From positions 1 to 64,000 of the forward strand of contig NZ_JMHT01000063.1 in NCBI RefSeq assembly GCF_001905655.1: a stretch of 64,000 nucleotides of DNA. The letters run 5' to 3'. The notes below the pieces were generated by a model that made no database searches, had not been told where the DNA came from, and was given only the letters and a program-made list of their open reading frames with translations. The position numbers and the translations under genes are program-made. Of the stretch, positions 15,488-24,336 are shown piece by piece. Origin of the DNA: Mycobacterium sp. ST-F2 (lineage in GTDB: Bacteria > Actinomycetota > Actinomycetes > Mycobacteriales > Mycobacteriaceae). Numbering within the stretch: the stretch's first letter is position 1; the number at the start of each line of letters is the position of its first letter.

Positions 15488-15599
15488 CGCTCCTCCTCGT
15501 GTTTGGTTATGCGTCACGGATACGACTAAATCCGTACAAGTCCAAACACTTGCACAGAAAGTTTGGACATGCAAGCCCAAATCGCGGGAAGATGGCGCA
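15488..15599. promoter_or_regulatory. Divergent control region with operator palindrome
   Basis: 112 bp between the leftward operon and the rightward XRE regulator. GTCCAAAC (15540-15547) and GTTTGGAC (15561-15568) form an inverted repeat, and related half-sites (CCAAA-type) occur at 15577 and at the regulator's own start. This is the layout of a lysogeny switch. Confidence 0.6.
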
Positions 15600-16196
15600 A
15601 TGCCAAACATTGACCTGGACGCGAAGGCGTGGCAGGAGGCCGGGTCCAAACGATTCGGGCAGGCGGTCGCCAGCCTTCGAGTGGCGCAGGGCCTCACTGC
15701 AGTGCAGTTGTCAGCTCGAACCAAGGAGCTTGGTTATCCGATCACGCGCTCGACAATTGCCCGGATCGAGGGCAACCACCGGGCCGGCAAGGTTGACCTA
15801 GCCGAATTGATCATCCTCGCGGCTGCATTGAACACGTCGCCGGTGAACCTCGTCTATCCCGGCCCATACCAGAGCGCTCTCGAGATTATGCCCGGGCGAA
15901 ATGCTGCGGGATTCAATGCAGCACAATGGTTTTCGGGGATATATAGCTATCTCGGAAACAATAGTTTGGGTGCGGCAGAAGACCCTGAAACGCAGTGGCG
16001 AGAGAATACCGAAACGCTGTACCAGTGGCGCGATCTAGACGAGCTGATCGCAACGAGAGACGAGATGGACAACCCGGAACACATAGCTGTGCTCAATCGT
16101 CGGATCAAAGCTATTTGTGAGCGACTTGGAATCAGTGTCCCAACCGCCGAGGTGGACCTACGCATCGAACATCCCGCGGACGACAGCCATGCCTAG
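15600..16196 (+). CDS. XRE-family helix-turn-helix repressor-like regulator
   Basis: 198 aa from the ATG at 15600; the frame is open upstream but that part is antisense to the HTH operon. Residues 18-75 form a Cro/CI-type HTH (FGQAVASLRVAQGLTAVQLS, then STIARIEGN). The C-terminal 100 residues are helical and acidic with no recognised domain. Positioned as the divergent regulator next to the integrase, it most likely maintains the integrated state. Its 3' end overlaps the integrase start by 8 nt. Confidence 0.8.
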   Translation: MPNIDLDAKAWQEAGSKRFGQAVASLRVAQGLTAVQLSARTKELGYPITRSTIARIEGNHRAGKVDLAELIILAAALNTSPVNLVYPGPYQSALEIMPGRNAAGFNAAQWFSGIYSYLGNNSLGAAEDPETQWRENTETLYQWRDLDELIATRDEMDNPEHIAVLNRRIKAICERLGISVPTAEVDLRIEHPADDSHA

Positions 16197-17385
16197 ACAG
16201 CGGATGAAGCCCGGTGAGCATGGGCGGATAACCGAGCGTGTCGAGAAGTTCAAAGATGAGGCCGGGAAGAACCAAAAGCGCTATATCGCAAGCGTTTACG
16301 TACGCCTGCACAGCGGCAAGTTACGCGAGCGCGAAGCCACGTCGTACAGTTCCGGCGAAGACGCCTACCGAATGCTGTTGCGGCGCATCAAAACCGAGCT
16401 AGAGACCACGGCGCCTGTTGGTGTAATCAACAGTCGCACAACGCTTTCCGAGCTATTCGACACGTGGGTATCGGCGAAGGTAACCGAGGACGGCATCAAG
16501 CCGCAATCCGAAGCACAGTACCGCCAGGTATGGCGCCTGCACGGTGACGCCCAGCTCGGGGCGCTCCGCATCGCCGAACTCGAGGGCAGCCGCGCCAACT
16601 CCCACATACAGACCTTGCCGCCGCGGCAATCCGAACTGCTGCGCACCGTTCTATCCGGCATGTACCAGATGGCGGCGCGGTTCGACGTCGTGCGGTTCGA
16701 CCCTATTGCGGCGACCAAGCCGGCCAAGGCGGAACCGAAGCCGGCCCGCGGGCTGACCGCTCTGGAGCTGGAGCAGGTGCGCCAGGCCGTGAAGGTGTAC
16801 GCGCAGCCACATCGGCGTGGCGGCCCACCACGGGGTGTGTTGCTGCCCGCGTTCGTCGAGCTGCTGGCGGCCACCGGTGTGCGGCCGGGTGAAGTGCTGG
16901 CGATCCGCTGGCAGGACGTCGACCTTCTCGGGGATCCTCCGACCGTCACGGTCAACGGGACGGTTATTGACCACGGCCGTGTGCCGGGTAAGTCGGTGCA
17001 TCGGCAGGATGCTCGCAAGGGTGACGCCGACCCGCATACGGTGCTGCTGCCGAGGTTCGGGGTAACGGTCCTCACGGAACTGCTGGGGCGGACTGCGTCA
17101 ACGGACGGGCCGGTGTTGGCCACCCGTGACGGCGGGTACGCCAGCCTGTCGAATATCCGCAGCGCGCTCCGCGATGCGCTCCCAGAATCACTGCGATGGG
17201 TGACGCCGCACAGCTTCCGCCGGTCGGTGGCCACCGTCGTCCGCGACGGCATGGGCATCGAGGCCGCGCAGGCGCAGTTGTCGCACACGCAGATGGCCAC
17301 GACCGAGCAGCACTATGCCCAGCGGCGAACCACCGGGCCAGATGTGCGGGCCACATTGGACAAATGGGCAGGTCAAGCGGGATAA
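16189..17385 (+). CDS. Tyrosine-type site-specific integrase
   Basis: 398 aa from the ATG at 16189. It has an arm-binding N-terminal domain (to about 70), a core-binding SAM-like domain (about 75-180), then the catalytic domain. Visible catalytic residues are Arg in GVRPGEVLA, the HxxR box in HSFRR, His in LSHTQM and the nucleophile Tyr in EQHYAQR. It would recombine attP with the 3' half of tRNA-Thr. A good stem-loop follows, 47 nt after its stop. Confidence 0.95.
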   Translation: MPRQRMKPGEHGRITERVEKFKDEAGKNQKRYIASVYVRLHSGKLREREATSYSSGEDAYRMLLRRIKTELETTAPVGVINSRTTLSELFDTWVSAKVTEDGIKPQSEAQYRQVWRLHGDAQLGALRIAELEGSRANSHIQTLPPRQSELLRTVLSGMYQMAARFDVVRFDPIAATKPAKAEPKPARGLTALELEQVRQAVKVYAQPHRRGGPPRGVLLPAFVELLAATGVRPGEVLAIRWQDVDLLGDPPTVTVNGTVIDHGRVPGKSVHRQDARKGDADPHTVLLPRFGVTVLTELLGRTASTDGPVLATRDGGYASLSNIRSALRDALPESLRWVTPHSFRRSVATVVRDGMGIEAAQAQLSHTQMATTEQHYAQRRTTGPDVRATLDKWAGQAG

Positions 17386-17392
17386 CGAGCTG

Positions 17393-17412
17393 TTTCTACG
17401 GGGAAAATACGG
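17393..17412 (+). repeat. Candidate integrase arm-type site, right copy
   Basis: Matches 10565-10584 at 18 of 20 positions. It lies between the integrase stop and the att core. Confidence 0.5.
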
Positions 17413-17431
17413 GATTCGGCCCAGAAACGAC

Positions 17432-17464
17432 TGCAGGTCAGAAGCGGTAAGCCTCTGACCTGCA
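17432..17464 (+). terminator. Stem-loop after integrase gene
   Basis: A perfect 11-bp stem (TGCAGGTCAGA with TCTGACCTGCA) and 11-nt loop, ending two bases before the right att core. It would stop integrase transcripts before they run antisense through tRNA-Thr. Confidence 0.65.
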
Positions 17465-17466
17465 AG

Positions 17467-17507
17467 TTTGGAGCCACCCAGGGGAATCGAACCCCTGACC
17501 TATTCAT
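17467..17507. repeat. Right attachment site (attR) inside tRNA-Thr
   Basis: The second copy of the 41-bp direct repeat; 39 of its bases lie within the intact tRNA-Thr(CGT) gene. Confidence 0.95.
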
Positions 17508-17544
17508 TACGAGTGAATTGCTCTACCGACTGAGCTAGGGTGGC
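17469..17544 (-). tRNA. thrV: tRNA-Thr(CGT)
   Basis: 76 nt with encoded CCA. Acceptor stem GCCACCC pairs with GGGTGGC. The anticodon stem ATTCA/TGAAT closes the loop CTCGTAA, giving anticodon CGT. The T loop is GTTCGATTC. It lies just downstream of the holB-like gene, as thrV does beside Rv3644c in M. tuberculosis. Its 3' half is the element's integration site. Confidence 0.95.
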
Positions 17545-17601
17545 GCGCCCCACCGAGGCGGGGCGGGACGAGTCTACGGGACGCATCCGGAGCATCCAAA
17601 G

Positions 17602-18834
17602 TCAGTTCCGTTGTCCGGCCCGCAGCGCCTGCCCCATGGTCGCGACCATGGCGTCGACGGCGAACTTCGGCTTGACGTTGGTGGCCAGCGCCTCGCGGCA
17701 TTCCAGCACCGCTTCGATGCAGCGCAACAGCTGGTCTGCGGGCACATGGGCGGCCATCGCGGCGGCCTTGTCACTCATGTCCGGATGGTTGGCGGCGGCC
17801 ACGCCCGTCGCCCCCGACGACACCAGCAGCGCGTCCCGGAAGTAGGTGGCGAGGTCGATCAGCGCCCGGTCCAGGGCGTCGCGCGATGCCCGCGTCTGCC
17901 GCGACTTCTGCCGCTTCTCCAGGTCCTTCAGCGCGCCCGCGGCACCGCGCAGCGCGCCCGCCGCACCTTTACCTGTGCCACCGGCGCCCAGCGCCGTCTT
18001 GAGCTCCTCGGTCTCGGCCTCGTTGCGGCCGGCGGTCAGCGCCACCGCTTCGGCCTCCGCCGAGGCGACCAACTCTTCGACGGCCGCGTACGCCCGGGCC
18101 GGTGTCGCGGCGTCACGGGCCAGGCCCAGCGCCCGTTCCCGCCGTTTGCGGGCGTCCGGATCCGTCGCCAGCCTCCTGGCCCGGCCCACATGTCCCCCAC
18201 TGACCGACGCCGCCCAGCGTGCGTCGGCCTCGGACAGTCCGTCGTTCTCGACCAGAACCTGCGCGATGGCGTCGGCCCGCGGCGTCGTCAACGCCACGTG
18301 CCGGCACCGCGACCGCAGCGTCACCGCGATGTCCTCGGGATCGACCGACGGCGCGCACAGCAGGAACACCGTCGATGGCGGCGGCTCCTCGACGACCTTC
18401 AGCAGCGCGTTGGCGGCGCCCTCGGTGAGCCGGTCGGCGTCCTCGACCACCACGATCTGCCAGCGGCCGGTCCCGGGCCGCCGTGATGCGGTCTGCACGA
18501 TGGCGCGCATCTCATCGACGCCGATGGACAGCCCCTCGGGAATCACGCGCCGCACGTCGGCGTGCGTGCCCGCCATGGTCGTCGTGCAGGCCCGGCAGGA
18601 CCCGCAGCCCGGGCCGCCCGCATCGGCCTCCGCGGTGCACTGCAGCGCCGCAGCAAAGCACACCGCGGCGATGGACCGTCCCGATCCGGGCGGGCCGGTG
18701 ATCAACCACGCATGCGTCATGCTGCCGGTGGTGACACCGCTGTGAGCCGAATCACCCCGGGCCGCGCGCGCTGCGGCCACCAACTCGGCTTCCACGGCAT
18801 CCTGGCCGACCAAACGCGAGAAAACTCCGCTCAT
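17602..18834 (-). CDS. holB: DNA polymerase III subunit delta'
   Basis: 410 aa from the ATG at 18834 (a second ATG at 18846 is in frame). The clamp-loader AAA+ features are visible: the opening VGQDAVEAELVAA, Walker A-like GPPGSGRS (Arg replacing the usual Lys, as expected of the ATP-inactive delta' subunit), a zinc-binding cluster (CGSCRAC), Walker B-like IVVVEDADRL and the SRC sensor motif (LRSRCRH). It is part of the complex that loads the beta sliding clamp. Divergent from the adenylate cyclase gene by 50 bp. Corresponds to Rv3644c. Confidence 0.9.
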   Translation of the reverse strand: MSGVFSRLVGQDAVEAELVAAARAARGDSAHSGVTTGSMTHAWLITGPPGSGRSIAAVCFAAALQCTAEADAGGPGCGSCRACTTTMAGTHADVRRVIPEGLSIGVDEMRAIVQTASRRPGTGRWQIVVVEDADRLTEGAANALLKVVEEPPPSTVFLLCAPSVDPEDIAVTLRSRCRHVALTTPRADAIAQVLVENDGLSEADARWAASVSGGHVGRARRLATDPDARKRRERALGLARDAATPARAYAAVEELVASAEAEAVALTAGRNEAETEELKTALGAGGTGKGAAGALRGAAGALKDLEKRQKSRQTRASRDALDRALIDLATYFRDALLVSSGATGVAAANHPDMSDKAAAMAAHVPADQLLRCIEAVLECREALATNVKPKFAVDAMVATMGQALRAGQRN

Positions 18835-18884
18835 CGGGCCCCACACTAGCGATGTCTGTCGCTCCGGCCGGATACGGTTAACGC

Positions 18885-20480
18885 GTGGCCACCGATGTAG
18901 AGCGCATCGGGCGAATCAGGGGGTTCGTCCGGTGGGTGGCGCGCACGCCATGGCCGGTATTCACGCTGAGCCTGCTGCAGGCCGACATCATCGGCGCGCT
19001 GTTCGTTCTGGGGTTCCTGCGGTTCGGTCTGCCGGCCGAAGACCGTATCCAGCTACAGGACCTGCCGGCCGTCAACCTGGCGGTGTTCCTGACCGTCCTG
19101 TTCGTCTCGTTCGTCGTGGCGGCCTGGCTGAGCCTGCGGCTGCTGATCCCGGTGATCCGCTGGCAACGGCGGGACACCCTGCACGGCGACGCCGACGACC
19201 CCGAGTTCACCGAGCTGGCCCGGACCCGGGCGCTCAAGATGCCGTACTACCGGACGCTGATCAGTGTCGGGAACTGGTTCCTGGGGTCGGTGGTGTTCAT
19301 CATCGCCAGCTGGCCGGTGGCCAGCCGCTCGGCGCCCTTCGTCGCCGTGGCCAGCGCGCTCGGCGCCACCGCGACGGCCATCATCGGCTACCTGCAGTCC
19401 GAGCGCGTCCTGCGCCCGGTCGCGGTTGCCGCCCTGCGCGACGGCGTGCCGGAGAACTTCCGGGCTCCCGGCGTCATCCAGCGCCAGGTCCTGACGTGGG
19501 TGTTGTCCACCGGCGTGCCGCTGCTGGCCATCATCGTGGCCCGACTGGCCGGCCAGTACACGACCTTCATCGCCCAGAACGACCAGCTCAACACCCCCAT
19601 CCTGCTGCTGGCGATCACCGCGCTGGCTGTCGGCCTGGCCGGCAACGTGCTGGTCGCCATGTCCATCGCCGACCCGCTGCGGCAGCTGCGATGGGCCCTC
19701 GGTGAGGTCCAGCGCGGTAACTACAACGCGCACATGCAGATTTACGACGCCAGCGAGCTGGGCCTGCTGCAAGCCGGCTTCAACGACATGGTGCGCGACC
19801 TGTCCGAGCGGCAACGCCTGCGCGACCTGTTCGGCCGCTACGTCGGCGAGGACGTCGCGCGCCGGGCCCTGGAGCGCGGCACCGAGCTGGGCGGCCAGGA
19901 ACGCGACGTCGCGGTGCTGTTCATCGACCTCATCGGGTCGACGCAGCTGGCCTCGACGCGGCCCGCCGCCGAGGTCGTGTCGATCCTCAACGAGTTCTTC
20001 CGGATCATCGTCGACACCGTGAACCGGCACGGCGGGTTCGTGAACAAGTTCCAGGGTGACGCGGCGCTGGCCATCTTCGGCGCCCCCATCGAGCACCCGG
20101 ACGCCTCGGGTGCGGCGCTGGCCGCCTCCCGTGAGCTGCACGACGAGCTGGTGACGGTGCTGGGCACCACCGAGTTCGGCATCGGCGTATCCGCGGGCCG
20201 GGCCATCGCCGGTCACATCGGCGCGCTGGCCCGCTTCGAATACACCGTGATCGGCGACCCCGTGAACGAGGCCGCCCGGCTGACCGAGCTGGCCAAGCTC
20301 GAGGAGGGCCACGTTCTGGCGTCGGCAATCGCCGTCAGCGGTGCGTTGGACGCCGAAGCGCTGTGCTGGGACGTCGGCGAGACCGTCGAACTGCGCGGCC
20401 GGTCTGCGCCGACACAGCTGGCGCGGCCCCTGTCACTGGCGTCGCCGCGGCCGGCCTCCGAAACCGAAGCCGCGAGCTAG
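18885..20480 (+). CDS. Membrane-bound class III adenylate cyclase with HAMP domain
   Basis: 531 aa, GTG start. Six transmembrane helices (within residues 20-265) are followed by a HAMP domain (about 263-320) and a class III cyclase domain (about 335-500). The two metal Asp residues are in LFIDLIGST and GDAALA, the adenine-selecting Lys in NKFQGD, and the second specificity Asp with catalytic Asn in GDPVNEAAR, so ATP to cAMP activity is expected. This is the Rv3645 orthologue by order and architecture; in M. tuberculosis that enzyme is a major cAMP source connected to fatty acid tolerance and intrinsic drug resistance. The cAMP receptor crp lies 23 kb downstream. Confidence 0.92.
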   Translation: MATDVERIGRIRGFVRWVARTPWPVFTLSLLQADIIGALFVLGFLRFGLPAEDRIQLQDLPAVNLAVFLTVLFVSFVVAAWLSLRLLIPVIRWQRRDTLHGDADDPEFTELARTRALKMPYYRTLISVGNWFLGSVVFIIASWPVASRSAPFVAVASALGATATAIIGYLQSERVLRPVAVAALRDGVPENFRAPGVIQRQVLTWVLSTGVPLLAIIVARLAGQYTTFIAQNDQLNTPILLLAITALAVGLAGNVLVAMSIADPLRQLRWALGEVQRGNYNAHMQIYDASELGLLQAGFNDMVRDLSERQRLRDLFGRYVGEDVARRALERGTELGGQERDVAVLFIDLIGSTQLASTRPAAEVVSILNEFFRIIVDTVNRHGGFVNKFQGDAALAIFGAPIEHPDASGAALAASRELHDELVTVLGTTEFGIGVSAGRAIAGHIGALARFEYTVIGDPVNEAARLTELAKLEEGHVLASAIAVSGALDAEALCWDVGETVELRGRSAPTQLARPLSLASPRPASETEAAS

Positions 20481-23302
20481 GCCTTCTTCGCGGCGGCTTT
20501 CTTCGCCGGCGCCTTCTTGGCGGCGGTCTTCTTGGCCGCTGCCTTCTTCGCCGGGGTCTTCTTCGCAGCCTTCTTCACCGGGCCACGAGCGCGCCTGTCG
20601 GACAACAACTCCGAGGCCCGCTCGTCGGTGATCGACATGACGTCGTCGCCCTTACGAAGGCTCGCGTTGGTCTCACCGTCGGTGACGTACGGGCCGAAGC
20701 GGCCGTCCTTGATCACCATGGGCTTGCCCGAGACCGGGTCGGTACCCAGCTCGCGCAGCGGCGGCGTCGCAGCCCCTTGGCGCCCACGGCGTTTCGGCTC
20801 GGCGTAGATCTTCAGCGCCTCTTCGAGTGTGACGGTGAACATCTGCTCTTCGGTGGCCAGCGACCGAGAGTCGGTGCCGCGCTTGAGGTATGGGCCGTAG
20901 CGGCCGTTCTGCGCGGTGATCTCCTCGTTGCTCTCCGGGTCGACGCCGACGACGCGCGGCAACGACAGCAGCTTCAGCGCGTCCTGGAGCGTCACCGTCT
21001 CGAGATCCATTGAGCGCAGCAGAGATCCCGTGCGCGGCTTGGGGCCGACGGGCTTCTTGCCCTTCTTCGCCCCGGCCCCGTCTTCGGGCTCCTCGGGCGG
21101 CGCCGGCAGCACCTCGGTGACGTACGGTCCGTACCGGCCGTCCTTGGCGACGATCTCGTGCCCGGTCTCCGGATCGACACCCAGCACCCGGCCCTCTTGC
21201 GGTGTGGCGAAAAGCTTTTCGGCCAGCTCGAGGGTCAGCTCGTCGGGCGTCAGGTCGTCATTGAGGTTGGCGCGCTGCGGTTTCAGCTCACCCGGGTTCT
21301 CGTCATCCGCGATCATCCGCTCGAGGTACGGCCCATTGCGGCCGACGCGGACGTTGATGGCGCGACCTTCGGCATCGTCGAACAGCTTGATGGAGTTGAC
21401 TTCTCGCGCGTCAATGCCCTCGAGGTTGACGCCGACCAGCTTCTTCAGGCCACCCTCGCGGGCCACCGACCCCTCCACGCCGTGGTCGCCACCGAAGTAG
21501 AAGTTGGTCAGCCAGTTGGTGCGCTGCTCGTTGCCGGCGGCGATCTCGTCGAGTTCGTCCTCCATGGCGGCCGTGAAGTCGTAGTCGACCAGGCGCCCGA
21601 AGTGCTGCTCGAGCAGCCCGACGACGGCGAACGCCACCCAGGCCGGCACGAGGGCGCTGCCCTTCTTATAGATATAGCCGCGGTCCTGGATGGTCTTGAT
21701 GATCGACGAGTACGTCGACGGACGACCGATGCCCAGGTCTTCCAGCGCCTTGATGAGCGAGGCCTCGGTGTACCGGGCCGGCGGATTGGTGGTGTGCCCG
21801 TCCGCGGTGAGGTCGGCGGCATCCACGCGCTGACCCTGGGTCAGGTTGGGCAGCCGGCTCTCGGCGTCGTCGGCCTCGCCGCCGGCCTGCTCGTCGAGGC
21901 TCTCGACGTAGGCCTTCAGGAAGCCCGCGAACGTGATGGTGCGGCCGGACGCGCTGAACACCACCTGCTCGCCCGTGCGCGCCTGGCCGGAAATACGGAG
22001 AGAAAGGGTAGTGCCGCGGGCGTCGGCCATCTGGGAGGCGACGGTGCGCTGCCAGATCAGTTCGTAGAGCCGGAACTCGTCGGTGTCCAGGGCGCCGTGC
22101 AACTGACCCGGGGTCTGGAACACGTCCCCGGCGGGGCGGATGGCCTCGTGTGCCTCTTGCGCGTTCTTGACCTTGCGGGTGTACTGCCGCGGCGTCGGGT
22201 GGACGTACTCCTGGCCGTACAGCTGCCCGGCCTGGGTGCGCGCGGCATTGATGGCCGACTCCGACAGCGTCGTCGAGTCGGTACGCATGTAGGTGATGTA
22301 GCCGTTCTCGTACAGCCGCTGCGCGATGCTCATGGTGCGCTCGGAGGAGAACCGCAGCTTGCGGCCGGCTTCCTGCTGCAACGTCGACGTCATGAACGGC
22401 GCGTAGGGCTTGCGCGTGTACGGCTTCTGCTCCACCGAGCTGACGGTCAGCGACTCGCCCCGCAGGCCCGCGGCCAGCGAGCCGGCGGCGGCCTCGTCGA
22501 GAACCAGCACCTCGTCGGGCTTCTTGACGGCGCCGAGCGAGTCGAAATCGCGGCCCGTGGCGACCCGTCGGCCGTCGACGGTGCCCAGCTTGGCGGTGAA
22601 CCTGGGCGGGGAGGCTTCCGGGTCGGAGACGCTGGCGTCCAGCTCGGCGGTGACATCCCAGTAGCCGGCGCTGCGGAACGCCATGCGTTCCCGCTCGCGC
22701 TGCACGATGATCCGGGTCGCGACGGACTGCACGCGGCCGGCCGACAGTTTGGGGGCGACCTTCTTCCACAGCACGGGGCTGACCTCGTAGCCGTAGAGGC
22801 GGTCGAGGATGCGGCGGGTCTCCTGCGCGTCGACCAGGGCGATGTCCAGGTCACGGGGATTCTCGGCAGCCGCCAGGATGGCGGGCTCGGTGATCTCATG
22901 GAACACCATGCGCCGGACCGGCACCTTGGGCTTCAGCGTCTCCAGCAGGTGCCACGCGATGGCCTCGCCCTCGCGGTCACCGTCCGTCGCGAGGTAGAGC
23001 TCGTCGACACCCTTGAGGAGGTCCTTGAGCTCGGTGACCGTGGCCTTCTTATCGGGGCTGACGATGTACAGCGGCTCGAAGTTGTCGTCGACGTTCACAC
23101 CGAGGCGGGCCCAGGCCTCGCCCTTATATTTGGCCGGCACGTCCGCGGCGTTGCGCGGGAGGTCACGAATGTGTCCGCGCGACGATTCGACGACATAATT
23201 GGAGCCGAGGTAACCGGCAATCTTGCGCGCCTTGGTAGGCGACTCGACTATGACGAGTCGCCGGACCCGGCTGCCGCTACCGGCACCATCGAGGTCAGCC
23301 AC
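20477..23302 (-). CDS. topA: DNA topoisomerase I (type IA)
   Basis: 941 aa from a GTG at 23302 (an ATG at 23320 would add six residues). It begins with the Toprim motif RLVIVESPTKARKIAGYL and carries the DGDREGEAIAWHLL metal site. The catalytic Tyr sits in YITYMRTDSTT near residue 335. Four C-terminal TOP repeats (DGRFGPYVT-type) replace zinc fingers, and a Lys/Ala-rich tail of about 35 residues ends the protein, as in other mycobacteria. It relaxes negative supercoils and is essential in M. tuberculosis (Rv3646c). It overlaps the convergent cyclase gene by 4 nt. Confidence 0.97.
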   Translation of the reverse strand: MADLDGAGSGSRVRRLVIVESPTKARKIAGYLGSNYVVESSRGHIRDLPRNAADVPAKYKGEAWARLGVNVDDNFEPLYIVSPDKKATVTELKDLLKGVDELYLATDGDREGEAIAWHLLETLKPKVPVRRMVFHEITEPAILAAAENPRDLDIALVDAQETRRILDRLYGYEVSPVLWKKVAPKLSAGRVQSVATRIIVQRERERMAFRSAGYWDVTAELDASVSDPEASPPRFTAKLGTVDGRRVATGRDFDSLGAVKKPDEVLVLDEAAAGSLAAGLRGESLTVSSVEQKPYTRKPYAPFMTSTLQQEAGRKLRFSSERTMSIAQRLYENGYITYMRTDSTTLSESAINAARTQAGQLYGQEYVHPTPRQYTRKVKNAQEAHEAIRPAGDVFQTPGQLHGALDTDEFRLYELIWQRTVASQMADARGTTLSLRISGQARTGEQVVFSASGRTITFAGFLKAYVESLDEQAGGEADDAESRLPNLTQGQRVDAADLTADGHTTNPPARYTEASLIKALEDLGIGRPSTYSSIIKTIQDRGYIYKKGSALVPAWVAFAVVGLLEQHFGRLVDYDFTAAMEDELDEIAAGNEQRTNWLTNFYFGGDHGVEGSVAREGGLKKLVGVNLEGIDAREVNSIKLFDDAEGRAINVRVGRNGPYLERMIADDENPGELKPQRANLNDDLTPDELTLELAEKLFATPQEGRVLGVDPETGHEIVAKDGRYGPYVTEVLPAPPEEPEDGAGAKKGKKPVGPKPRTGSLLRSMDLETVTLQDALKLLSLPRVVGVDPESNEEITAQNGRYGPYLKRGTDSRSLATEEQMFTVTLEEALKIYAEPKRRGRQGAATPPLRELGTDPVSGKPMVIKDGRFGPYVTDGETNASLRKGDDVMSITDERASELLSDRRARGPVKKAAKKTPAKKAAAKKTAAKKAPAKKAAAKKA

Positions 23303-23447
23303 CGTATCTATACGCTCCACTTCTTGGTCGGCACTAAGACACCGAATGAATGCCTAACGGTCATCCGGTTCCAAGGCAAGTCACAATTTGACACTCCGCG
23401 CGAGCCTACGCAAACCGGATGCGGCCAAAATATACGGGCTGCATCCG

Positions 23448-24026
23448 CTAAATCCGGGGCCATTGGAGAAACGCCTCCGTGAACGTGGGCGGCTCGCCCA
23501 CGTTCTCTACCAGGCGTAACAACCTCCGACGGCCGCTGATGCGCAGGGCCGGATGGTGGCCCCGGGTGCCGATCAACGTCGGTGCGATACCGACCCGCAT
23601 GAGTGCCGACGCCAACGTCGAGTGAGTATCCGGTGCGTGGGGATCCAAACCCAGCAGATAGCCGTTCGGCTCCGCCACACCCGCCGCCAGCGCCCAGGCG
23701 CGCAGCTCCCGGGGGCCCGGCAGCCAGCCCTCGGGCACCGTTTTGACCGCGCCGCGGGTCCAGTCCTGCGCCAGCCGCGCCAGTCGCACGTCGGCTCCGG
23801 TGCGCACCAACGGGGTCTTCTCGTCGGTATGGGTGATCTCCGGCGTCAGACCCGCTTCGGCGATCATCTCGGCCAGCGCCTCGGCCCGCCACAACGCGTC
23901 GACCACAACTGACAGCCGCACATCGCCGCTCACCCGGACCAGCTGTCCCGGCGCAGCGAGCAACCCGGTCAGGTCGGCCACCGCAGGCGGCATTGACTCC
24001 GCCGAGAAGAAGGACAGCTGGCTCAC
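23448..24026 (-). CDS. Conserved mycobacterial protein, Rv3647c-like
   Basis: 192 aa from a GTG at 24026; this equals the length I recall for Rv3647c, whereas a start at 24050 adds eight residues. It has no signal peptide or membrane segment. Notable stretches are VRVSGDVRLSVVVDALWRAEAL and MRVGIAPTLIGTRGHHPALRISGRRRLLRLVENVG, the latter basic and possibly nucleic-acid binding. Function unknown. It lies between cspA and topA, all leftward. Confidence 0.8.
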   Translation of the reverse strand: MSQLSFFSAESMPPAVADLTGLLAAPGQLVRVSGDVRLSVVVDALWRAEALAEMIAEAGLTPEITHTDEKTPLVRTGADVRLARLAQDWTRGAVKTVPEGWLPGPRELRAWALAAGVAEPNGYLLGLDPHAPDTHSTLASALMRVGIAPTLIGTRGHHPALRISGRRRLLRLVENVGEPPTFTEAFLQWPRI

Positions 24027-24076
24027 CCTGCCGAGGGTAGGCCAGGCCACGCCTAAAGGCTCGGAGGCCAGCTATG

Positions 24077-24118
24077 CAAAACGCCCCCACTTCGTCGCAG
24101 ACGATGCGGGGGCGTTTG
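24077..24118 (-). terminator. Terminator after cspA
   Basis: GC-rich stem (ACGCCCCC with GGGGGCGT) with an inner ACTTCGTCGCAGACGATG region and, on the minus strand, a TTTT run after the stem. Placed 15 nt past the cspA stop codon. Confidence 0.8.
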
Positions 24119-24132
24119 TCAGTCTGAGAACC

Positions 24133-24336
24133 TCAGATGGCGCGGACGTTGAGAGCCTGCGGGCCCTTGGCGCCCTGCTCGACCTCGAAGTCGACCTTCT
24201 GATTCTCTTCCAGGGTGCGGAACCCGTTGGACTGAATCTGCTTGTAGTGGACGAAGACGTCGCCGCCGCCGCCTTCCTGCTCAATGAAGCCGTAACCCTT
24301 CTCCGGGTTGAACCACTTCACAGTCCCCTGTGGCAT
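24133..24336 (-). CDS. cspA: Cold-shock protein A
   Basis: 67 aa with both RNA-binding motifs, KGYGFI (RNP1) and VFVHY (RNP2), in a single OB-fold cold-shock domain (GTVKWFNPEKGYGFIEQEGG). It acts as an RNA chaperone. About 180 bp separate it from the divergent helicase gene, enough for the long structured 5' leader typical of csp genes. Orthologue of Rv3648c. Confidence 0.97.
   Translation of the reverse strand: MPQGTVKWFNPEKGYGFIEQEGGGGDVFVHYKQIQSNGFRTLEENQKVDFEVEQGAKGPQALNVRAI

Larger units (their letters stand above)
10409..17507. mobile_element. Integrative element at tRNA-Thr with integrase and lone capsid gene (satellite-like)
   Basis: About 7.1 kb bounded by a 41-bp perfect direct repeat (10409-10449 and 17467-17507). 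The repeat is the 3' half of tRNA-Thr(CGT); only the right copy belongs to a complete tRNA. Content from right to left: tyrosine integrase and XRE regulator (rightward), then a leftward operon of HTH/Xis-like protein, two zinc-ribbon proteins, DUF2742-like protein, RecA-like ATPase, small protein and HK97-type capsid protein, then 0.7 kb of repeat-rich non-coding DNA. No terminase, portal, protease, tail or lysis gene is present. The insertion point lies between Rv3635-like and Rv3644c-like genes, the same interval that carries mobile-element remnants in M. tuberculosis. Confidence 0.9.
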
